Source: Calamus simplicifolius (Eukaryota; Streptophyta; Magnoliopsida; Arecales; Arecaceae). Taken from it: a stretch of DNA of 64,000 nt. Positions 55,479-64,000 of this stretch are shown piece by piece; the first letter of the stretch is position 1; the number at the start of each line of letters is the position of its first letter. Where the stretch lies: NCBI GenBank assembly GCA_900491605.1, contig UESW01004360.1:521751-585750 (forward strand), read 5' to 3'. A program made the translations under genes and the position numbers. The notes beneath the pieces were generated by a model. That model was not told the origin of the DNA. It did no database searches and saw nothing but the letters and a program-made list of their open reading frames with translations.

Positions 55479-57759
55479 ATGGCCAACAATAATAATAATT
55501 CTACTGTCACTGCGATCAATCCTTGAGAAGGACAAACTTACTGGGACTAACTTCCTTGACTGGTTTCAAAATTTGAGAATTGTTCTTAAATAAGAAAGGA
55601 AGCTTTATGTCCTGGATCAACCTCACCCTGAAGAACCAGCCGATAATGCTTCTAGAGCTAAAAAGAATGCTTATGAGAAGCATCATAATGACTCTATTGA
55701 TGTTGCATGCTTGATGCTAGCTACCATGAGTTTTGAACTTCAGAAAGATATGGAAAACATGGAAACTTATGATATGATTGTCAATCTAAAGGAAATGTTC
55801 CAGCAACAAGCAAGGCAAGAAATGTATGATACTACCAAGGCATTGCACTCTTGAAAAATGGCTGAGGGTGCTTCAGTTAGCGCTCATGTGTTGAAAATGA
55901 AAGGCTATATTGAGCACCTTGATAGGTTTGGATTTCCCTTGAGCCAAGAGTTGGCAACATATTTGATCCTAAATTCACTTCCTGATAGTTATGGTCAGTT
56001 TGTCTTGAACTATAACATGAATGAAATGGACAAATCAATTTCTGAGCTGCATACGATGCTTAAAACTGCTGAATAGAATATTAAATCCAAGCCTGGCCAT
56101 GTTCTGATGGTTCAAAAGGGAAAGGGCTTTATGAAGAAAGAAAAAAGAAAGGGTAAGGGAAGGGCTGGAAAATCTAATGCTCAACCCAAGCCCAATCCTA
56201 AATCCAAGGCTAAAGCCCCAAAGGAGGGTGTCTGTTTCTTTTGCAATGAACCTGGTCATTGGAAGAGAAACTGCAAGCTGTATTTGGAGGATCTAAAGAA
56301 GAAGAAGAAGACTAGTGAGACCGGTTCTTCAAGTATTTATGTTATAAGATTAATTTTTCTCCTTTTAGTTCCTGTGTATTAGATACTGGATGTGGATCTC
56401 ACATTTGCACAAATATGCAGGGGCTTAAAAGGAGTAGACAACTGAAGAAGGGCGAAGTTAATCTTCGAGTAGGCAATGGAGCAAAAGTTGCTGGTTTAGC
56501 TATAGGAAGTTACGAACTTTCTTTGCCCAGTGGGCTTTTGTTAGTTTTGAACAATTACTTTTATATTCCTGCAATGTGTTGGAATATTATTTCAGTTTCT
56601 TGTTTGGATAATGATGGTTTTTCTTTTATTATTAAGAATAATAATTGCTCCATTTATCATAAAGACATGTTCTATGCAAATGCCGAATTACTAAATGGTC
56701 TTTATGTTTTGAATCTTCAAAAATCCAACAATTCTTCTGTCTAAACATAACTACCAAGAAATTTAAGTCCAATGACTTAAATTCAACCTATCTTTGGCAT
56801 TATCGCCTTGGCCATATAAATGAAAAATGCATATCAAAACTCCATCAAGATGGACTTTTGAACTCATTTGATTTTGAATCATATGATACATGTGAATCTT
56901 GTCTATTGGGTAAGATGACAAAGGATCCCTTTACTGGACACAGTGAAAGGGCCAATGAATTGTTGGGCCTAATACATACAGATGTATGTGGACCATTAAG
57001 TTCAGATGCTAGAGGAGGTTACAAGTACTTCATTACATTTACTGATGACTTCAGTAGATATGGTTATGTCTACTTGATGAGACACAAATCTAAATCATTT
57101 GAAATGTTCAAATCTTTTCAAAATGAAGTACAAAACCAACTTGGCAAGATAATCAAGGCACTTCGATCTGATCGAGGTGGAGAATATTTGAGCCAAGAAT
57201 TTTATGACCATCTTAGAAGTTATGGAATCATTCCACAACTAACTTCTCCTGGAACACCACAATGGAATGGTGTGTCTGAAAGAAGGAATCGAACTTTATT
57301 AGATATAGTTCGATCTATAATGAGTCTAACGGATCTTCCACTTACCTTTTGGGGTTATGCACTTGAAACAGCTGCGTTCATATTAAATCGAGTTCCAACC
57401 AAAGCGGTTGAAAAGACGCCATATGAGATGTGGACGGGTAAAAAGCCAAGTTTATCTTTTCTTAAGATTTGGGGTTGTGAAGCTTATGTAAAACGTCAAA
57501 TTTCAAATAAGCTGGAACCCAAGTCTGACAAATGGTTTTTTGTGGGGTATCCTAAAGAGACTAAAGGATACTACTTTTACAATCCCATTGAGAACAAAGT
57601 GTTTGTTGCTCGGAATGGTGTCTTTCTAGAAAGGGAATTTATTTTTAAATGAACCAGTGGGAGCAAGGTACAATTCGAAGAAATTTAAGAACCACAAGAT
57701 AACATTGAACCGCCTATGGATGCTCAAAGTCAACAAACCATTGTTGACACACCACCTGT
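55479..57759 (+). pseudogene. Ty1/copia gag-protease-integrase, interrupted
   Basis: The polyprotein start is ATG at 55479 (MANNNNNSTV). Gag has a UBN2-like region (LNSLPDSYGQFVLNYN) with stops near 55590, 55853 and 56074. It ends in a zinc knuckle CFFCNEPGHWKRNC. The protease follows with VLDTGCGSHIC (about 56378), then the GAG-pre-integrase finger (HYRLGH...CESCLLGK). The integrase (HTDVCGPLSS, RSDRGGEYLS, GVSERRNRTLLDI) shows the D, D and E of the catalytic triad. The frame stops at 57652, after FLEREFIFK. Sequence continues in copia style (EEPQDN-like) until a CACTA element begins at 57760. The reverse transcriptase and RNase H part is not in the window. Confidence 0.88.
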
Positions 57760-57779
57760 CACTACAAGAAAATACTGAA

Positions 57780-58976
57780 ATAGCGACGCAAATTTAGCGA
57801 CGCAATTATGCGTCGCTAAATTGCGACCACTTTGCGACGTCTTTGTAACAACAAAATATTGCGATGCAATTAGCGACGCATTAGCGACTCAATAAACCAG
57901 AAAATTAAAAAAAATTAATTTTTTTATTTAGCGATGCAAATAATGCGTCGCAATATTTTTAAATTAATTTTTTATAAAATATAAATATTAGAAAAAAATA
58001 TTGCGACGCAACTCAGTGCGTCGCAATGTTTTTAAAAGAATTAAATATGTTAAATAGCAACGCATTCGCGACGTAATAAACCAAAAATTAGAAAAATTAT
58101 TTTTAATTTAGTGACGCACCAATTGCGTCGCAAATAATTTAAATAAAATTAAATTTTATAAAATATAAATATTAGAAAAAATATTACGACGCAACTCAGT
58201 GCGTCGCAATATTTTTAAAAAAATTAAATATATTAAATAGCGACGCATTAGCGATGCAATAAACTAGAAAATTAGAAAAATTATTTTTAATTTAGCGACG
58301 CACCAATTGTGTTGCAAATAATTTAAATTAAATTAAATTTTATAAATTATAATATTAGAAAAAAATATTGCGACGCAACTCAGTGCATCGCAATGTTTTT
58401 AAAAAAATTAAATATATTAAATAGCAATGCATTAGTGATGCAATAAACCAAAAATTAGAAAAATTATTTTTAATTTAGCGACGCACCAATTGCGTCGCAA
58501 ATAATTTAAATGAAATTAAATTTTATAAAGTATAAATATTAAAAAAAATATTGCAACGCAACTCAGTGCGTCGCAATGTTTTTAAAAAAATTAAATATAT
58601 TAAATAGCAACGCATTAGCAACGCAATAAACCAGAAAATTAAAAAATTATTTTTAATTTAGCGATGCAATAACTGCATCGTAATTATTTTAAATAAAATT
58701 AATTTTTATAAAGTATAAATATGAGAAAAAATAATTACAATGCAACACAGTGCGTCGCAATGTTTTTAAAAAATTAATTATGTTAAATAGCGACGCATTA
58801 GCGACGCAATAAACTAAAAAATTAAGAAAATTATGTTTTAATTTAGCGACGCACTTATTGCATCATAATTATTATAAATAAAATTAATTTTTATATAATA
58901 TAATTATCATATTAAAAAATTACGATGCAACCCTTTGCGTCGCAATGTTTTAAAAAAATTAATTATGTTAAATAGC
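57780..58976. repeat. CACTA subterminal repeats, outer block (about 183-bp units)
   Basis: AT-rich DNA with GCGACGCA in both orientations, organised as roughly six tandem units of about 183 bp (for example AAATAGCGACGCATTAGCGA at 58235 and related starts near 58053, 58419, 58602 and 58785). Confidence 0.85.
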
Positions 58977-61692
58977 GATCGGTCCAAAATCGTTCGTGAC
59001 CGATCGGAATCAGGGCTTGGATCGATCGCAACCGTCGAATCGTCGACGATCGGACCGATCGCCACGGTCCGAGATCGGTCGTGGCTGATCGGGATCACGG
59101 CTTGGATCGATCGCAACTGTTGGATCATCGGCGATTGGACAGATCGCCACGGTCCGAGATCGGTCATGGCCGATCGGGATCAGGGCTTGGATCGATCCTA
59201 ACCGTCGGATCGTCAGTGATCTCGGACCGATCGCAATGGTCCGGGATCGGTCGTGGTCGATCGGGATCAGGACTTGGATCGATCGTAACCATCGGATCGT
59301 CACCGATCGGACCGGTCGCCACGGTCCGAGATCGGTCGTGGCCGATCGGGATCACGGCTTGGATTGATCGCAACCGTCGGATCGTCGGCGATTGGACAGA
59401 TCGCCATGGTCTGAGATCGGTCATGGCCGATCGGGATCAGGGCTTGGATCGATCATAACCGTTGGATCGTCAGCGATCTCGGACCGATCGCAACAGTCCG
59501 GGATCGATCGTGGCCAATCGGGATCAGGGCTTGGATCGATCGCAACCGTCAGATCGTCAGCGATCTCGGACCGATTGCATCGGTCTGGGATCGATCATGG
59601 CTGATTGGGATGAGGGCTTGGATCGATCGCAACCGTCGGATCGTCGCCGATCGAACCGATCGCCACGGTCCGAGATCGGTCATGGCCGATCAGGATCATG
59701 GCTTCGATCGATCGCAACCGTCGGATCGCCGCCGATCTCAGACGGATTGTAACGGTCCGAGATCGGTCGTGGCTGATCGGGATCACGGCTTGGATCGATC
59801 GCAACCATCGGATTGTCGCCTATCGGATCGATCGTGACGGTCCGAGATCGTTCATCGCCGACCGGGATCGATCAGGGCTTGGATCGATGGCAACCATCGG
59901 ATCGACGCCGATCGGTGCGATCGCCACGATCCGAGATCGGTCATGGACGATCGAGATCAGGGCTTGGATCGATCGCAACCGTCGGATCATCGCCGATCGG
60001 ACCGATCGCCACGGTCCGAGATCAGTCGTGGCCGATCGAGATCAGGGCTTGGATCGATCGCAACCGTCGGATCGTCAGCGATCTCGGACCTGTCGTAACG
60101 GTCCGGGATCGATCATAGCTGATCGGGATCAGGGCTTGGATCGATCGCAATCGTCAGATCATCGCCGATCGGATCGATCGCCGTGGTCTGAGATCGGTCG
60201 CGGCGGATCAGGATCAGGGCTGGGATCGATGGCAACCATCGGATCGATGCCGATCGGTCCGATCGCCATGGTTCGAGATCGATCATGGACGATTGGGATC
60301 AGGGCTTGGATCGATCGCAATCGTCGGATCATCGCCGATCGGACCGATCGCCACGGTCCGAGATCGATCGTGGCCGATCGGGATCAGGGCTTGGATCGAT
60401 CGTAACTGTCGGATCGTCAGCGATCCCGGACCGATCGCATCGGTATGGGATCGGTCATAGCCGATCAGGATCAGGGCTTGGATCGATCGCAACCGTTGGA
60501 TCGTCGCTGATCTCGATGGATTGCAACGGTCCGAGATCGGTCATGGCCGATCGGGATCACGGCTTTGATCGATCGCAACCGTCGGATCGTTAGCGATCTC
60601 AGACCGATCGGATCGGTCATGGCCGATCGGGATCAGGGCTTGGATCGATCGCAACCATCGGATCATCGCGATCGGACCAATCGCCACGGTCCGAGATCGG
60701 TCGTGGCCGATCGGGATCATGGCTTCGATCAATCACAACCGTCGAATCGTCGCCGATCTCGGACGGATTGCAACGGTCTGAGATCGGTCGTGGCCGATCG
60801 GGATCACGGCTTGGATCGATCGCAACCGTTGGATCGTCGCCGATCGGGATCGATCATGGCTTGGATAGATCGCAACCGTCGCATACTCGCCGACCGGGAT
60901 CGATCATGGCTTGGATCGATCGCAACCGTTGGATCATCGCCGACCGGGATCGATCATGGCTTGGATCGATCGCAACCGTCGGATTATCGCCGACCGGGAT
61001 CGATCATGGCTTGGATCCATCGCAACCGTCGGATCGTCGCCGATCCGATCGATCACGAAGGTCCGAGATAGGTCGACGCCGACCGGGATCGATCATGGCT
61101 TTGATCGATCGCAACCATCGGATCATCACCGATCGGGATCGATCATGGCTTGGATCGATCGCAAACGTCGGATCGTTGCCGATCCGATCGATCGCGACGG
61201 TCTGAGATAGGTCGATGCCGACCGGGATCGATCATGGCTTGGATCGATCGCAACCGTCGGATCATCGCCGACCGGGATCGATCATGGCTTGGATTGATCG
61301 CAACCGTCGGATCATCACCGATCGGGATCGATCATGGCTTGGATCGATCGCAACCGTCGGATCATCACCGATCGGGATCGATCATGGCTTGGATCGATCG
61401 CAAACGTCGGATCGTCGCCAATCCGATCGATCACGACGGTCCGAGATAGGTCAACGCCGATCGGGATCGATCATGGCTTGGATCGATCGCAACCGTCGGA
61501 TCGTCGCCGACGAGATCGATCATGGCTTGGATCGATCGCAACCATCGGATCATCGCCGATCGGGATCTATCATGGCTTCGATCGATCGCAACTGTCGGAT
61601 CGTCGCCGATCCGATCGATCGCCATGGTCCGAGATAGGTCGTCGCCGACCGGGATCGATCATGGCTTGGATCGATCACAACCGTCGGATCGT
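58977..61692. repeat. GATC-rich satellite array inside the CACTA end
   Basis: About 2.7 kb of tandem units, roughly 84-87 bp in the first part (CTTGGATCGATCGCAACCGT at 59016, then about every 85 bp) and mixed with shorter units of about 50 bp from 60850 on (GGGATCGATCATGGCTTGGA). GATC, GATCGATC and CGGTC/GACCG occur many times per unit. The array starts directly within a TAGCGA subterminal motif. The long open frames on both strands (DRSQPSDRRRS-like) only mirror the repeats. Confidence 0.92.
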
Positions 61693-63300
61693 TTATAATT
61701 ATTAAAAAAAAGTAATGAAAAAGTTTAAAAAAATATTAAACAAATATTGCGATGCCGTAGCAATGCATTTTCGAAGAAAAAAATAAAGAAATATTATGAG
61801 GCAATGTATGCGTCGCAATTATTTTTAGTAAATATAATTGTTATAGTATTAATATTAAAAGAAATATAATATTGCGACGCATTATTTGCGTTGCAATATT
61901 TTTTATAAATATATGTAATGAAAAAAGTTTTAAAAAATATTGCGACGCAATTTGTGCGTCGCAATTATTATCATAAATTATAAATATTATCATTTATAAA
62001 TATTAAAAATTATTGTGATGCCTTAGCGATGCATTATCGAAGAAAATAATAAACAAATATTGCGATGCAACTAATGCGTTACAATTATTTTAGTAAATAT
62101 AATTTTATCATTATTATATATAAAAAAATATAATATTGCGATGCATTAGTTGCGTCGCAATATTTTTTTATAAATATATGTAATGAAAAAAGTTTAAAAA
62201 AAATATTCCGACGCAATTTGTGCATCGCAAGTATATCATAAATTATAAATATTATCATTTATAAATATTAAAAAATTATTGCGACGCCGTAGCGACGCAT
62301 TATCGAAGAAAATAATAAACAAATATTATGACGCAACTAATGCATCGCAATTATTTTTAGTAAATATAATTTTTATCATTATTAAATATAAAAAAAATAT
62401 AATATTGCGACGCATTAGTTGCGTCATAATGTTTTTTTATAAAATATGTAATAAAAAAAGTTTAAAAAAAATATTACGATGCAATTTGTGCGTCGCAATT
62501 ATTATCATAAATTATAAATATTATAATTTATAAATATTAAAAATTATTGTGACGCCGTAGCGATGCATTATCGAAGAAAATAATAAACAAATATTGCGAC
62601 GCAACTAATGCGTCGCAATTATTTTAGTAAATATAATTTTATCATTAATATGTAAAAGAAATATAATATTGCGACGCATTAGTTGCGTCGCAATGTTTTT
62701 TATAAATATATGTAATGAAAAAAATTTAAAAAAATATTGCGACGCAATTTGTGCATCACAATTATTATCATAAATTATAAATATTATTATTTATAAATAT
62801 TAACAATTATTGCGATGCCGTAGCGACGCATTATCGAAGAAAAAATAAACAAATATTGTGTCGCAATGTATGCATCGTAATTATTTTTAGTAAATATAAT
62901 TTTTATTAGTATTAATATATAAAAGAAATATAATATTGCGATGCATTAGTTGCGTCGCAATGTTTTTTTATAAATATATGTAATGAAAAAAGTTTAAAAA
63001 AATATTGCGACGTAATTTGTGCATCGCAATTATTATCATAAATTATAAATATTATCATTTATAAATATTAAAAAATTATTGCGATGCAATTTCTAGAAAT
63101 AAAAATAATTTTTCCACTGGACATTGGCACCAAGTTAGCGACGCATTAGCGACGCAATTAATTGCATCGCTACCTTTTTCATAAAAATATAATAGGCCAA
63201 ATTAACGATGGATTAGCGACGCATTGTTGCGTCGCTAATACATAATAAATTAAAAAAAAATTGCGACCGATTAGCGACGCAATAGTTGCGTCGCTAATCA
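61693..63300. repeat. CACTA subterminal repeats, inner block (about 266-bp units)
   Basis: Around five units of about 266 bp, each with GCCGTAGCGACGCATTATCG, GCGACGCAACTAATGCGTCGC and GCGACGCATTAGTTGCGTCGC-like inverted pairs in an AT-rich background (starts near 61751, 62017, 62283, 62551 and 62815). The last 200 bases change to TAGCGACGCATTAGCGACGC-type copies. Confidence 0.85.
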
Positions 63301-63302
63301 CT

Positions 63303-63467
63303 TATATAAAGTTGTCGGCCTTCTCTTCTTCTTCCCCATCTTGACCTAGCCGCCGCCCTCCCCAAGTCTTCTCCGGCTCCCACCACCTTTCGCTACTCCG
63401 GCTCCCCCCTTCCGGTGCTCCGGCTCCCCGGGGTCTCCTCCAACTCCGGCGTCTCCTCTCGACCGAG
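63303..63467 (+). promoter_or_regulatory. CACTA promoter TATA box and 5' leader
   Basis: TATATAAA at 63303-63310 is followed after about 20 nt by a CT-rich leader (CTTCTCTTCTTCTTCCCC) and GC-rich sequence up to a strong splice donor, CCGAGGTAAGC (donor at 63468). It is probably the start of the element's transcript, with the coding part beyond the window. Confidence 0.55.
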
Positions 63468-64000
63468 GTAAGCCCCCCACCATCTTCCATTTTTTTTTTG
63501 TAAAAATTTTCCTCCGGCCACGGCCGCTGCCGTGGCCGGCAGTGGCTTGGCCACAGTGGCCTGGCCACAGTAAAAAAAAAAAAAAAACTCTTTTTGTACA
63601 GGGGGGGTGGGGAAACCCCCCCCCCCCATTTTTTCTTCTCCGGCCATGGCCGTGCCCGCGGCCGAAGAAGCCGGCCACGGCCGCTGCCGTGGCCGTCTTC
63701 TCCGGCCGCTGCCGTGGCCGGCAGTGGCCTGGCCACGGTGGCCAGGGGTGGCCAAGCCACAGTAAAAAAAAAAAAAATTTGGTAACAGGGGGTGGGGGTG
63801 GGCAGGGGTGGCCAGGCCACAGTAAAAAAAAAAAATTGGTAACAGGGGGGGTGGGAAAACCCCCCCCCCCATTTTGTCTTCTCCGGCCACGGCCGCTGCC
63901 GTGGCCGGCAGTGGCCTGGCCACCGTGGCCAGGCCACAGTAAAAAAAAAAAATATTTGGTAACAGGGGGGGTGGGGTAACACCCCCCCCATTTTTCTTCT
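63468..64000 (+). repeat. Repeat-rich first intron of the CACTA transcript, partial
   Basis: Tandem units combine TTGGTAACAGGGGGGGTGGG, a C run, TCTTCTCCGGCCACGGCCGC, GTGGCCAGGCCACAGT and a poly(A) tract. Copies lie at about 63594-63775, 63776-63830 (short), 63836-63955 and a partial one at the end. Apparent open frames here are repeat artefacts. Confidence 0.7.

Larger units (their letters stand above)
57760..64000 (+). mobile_element. CACTA (En/Spm-type) transposon, left end, continues beyond window
   Basis: It begins CACTACAAGAAAA at 57760, the hallmark terminal sequence of plant CACTA elements, inserted in the copia element. The end is followed by dense GCGACGCA / TGCGTCGC subterminal repeats, which in this superfamily bind the element's own protein. 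The array is split by a GATC-rich satellite (58977-61692). Then come a promoter-like TATATAAA (63303), a pyrimidine-rich leader and a repeat-rich intron. No transposase coding sequence is reached before the window ends, so the class rests on the terminus and the subterminal repeats. Confidence 0.85.

Noticed and set aside
59010..61705. Many Asp/Arg/Ser-rich open frames on both strands (up to 235 residues)
   Set aside because: They are translations of the GATC-rich satellite, whose units rarely contain stops. No start context or conserved domain was seen.
63302..63991. Trp/Pro/Lys-rich frames at the window end
   Set aside because: They are translations of the tandem C-run/A-run repeats of the CACTA intron, open on both strands.

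Overview
The window is nuclear DNA of a flowering plant. It holds a plant-type MSI1 histone-chaperone gene with large introns, a CrRLK1L receptor kinase gene, and typical plant transposons (L1- and RTE-type LINEs, Ty1/copia and Ty3/gypsy elements, a Mutator-like element, a CACTA element and foldback MITEs). The GC-rich first exon of MSI1 and the repeat-stuffed introns suggest a monocot with a fairly large genome, perhaps a palm, but the sequence cannot settle the order. No bacterial, organellar, viral or CRISPR feature is seen. Only two host genes are convincing: MSI1 (+, six exons, 8037-25752) and the receptor kinase (+, one coding exon, 46165-48678). Both encode otherwise complete, conserved proteins, and each is broken at two points by tiny indels, mostly single-base losses in short homopolymers. 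This looks more like sequence error than decay. Layout: 1-520 decayed RTE-type LINE; 808-6776 nearly full-length L1-type LINE on the minus strand with a 10-bp target duplication; 7060-7460 another decayed LINE RNase H piece; 8037-25752 MSI1, whose 8.4-kb intron 1 holds a complete gag/pol-less LTR element (8841-12628, target duplication CATGC), intron 2 a possible SINE, intron 3 a 5'-truncated LINE tail, and intron 5 two foldback MITEs and an RTE LINE tail; 27082-34988 a complete Mutator-like element with 9-bp target duplication; 35833-44571 a second gag/pol-less LTR element of the same lineage (target duplication TATAG), filled with tandem arrays; 46165-48678 the receptor kinase; 49771-64000 a nested cluster in which a Ty3/gypsy element is cut by a Ty1/copia element, which is cut by a CACTA element running off the window. 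The most unusual region is the Mutator-like element. It carries a plant-mobile-domain (PMD) gene facing a FAR1-like/MULE transposase gene that continues through a SWIM finger into an OTU cysteine-protease domain. The 3' ends of the two genes lie in a 1.35-kb inverted repeat, so they are mirror copies of each other. The core of that repeat, and a separate palindrome in transposase intron 1, are built from the same small hairpin motif, GTTCGGCC...GGCCGAAC. The second notable structure is the CACTA end: its GCGACGCA-type subterminal repeats are split by about 2.7 kb of extremely GATC-rich satellite.
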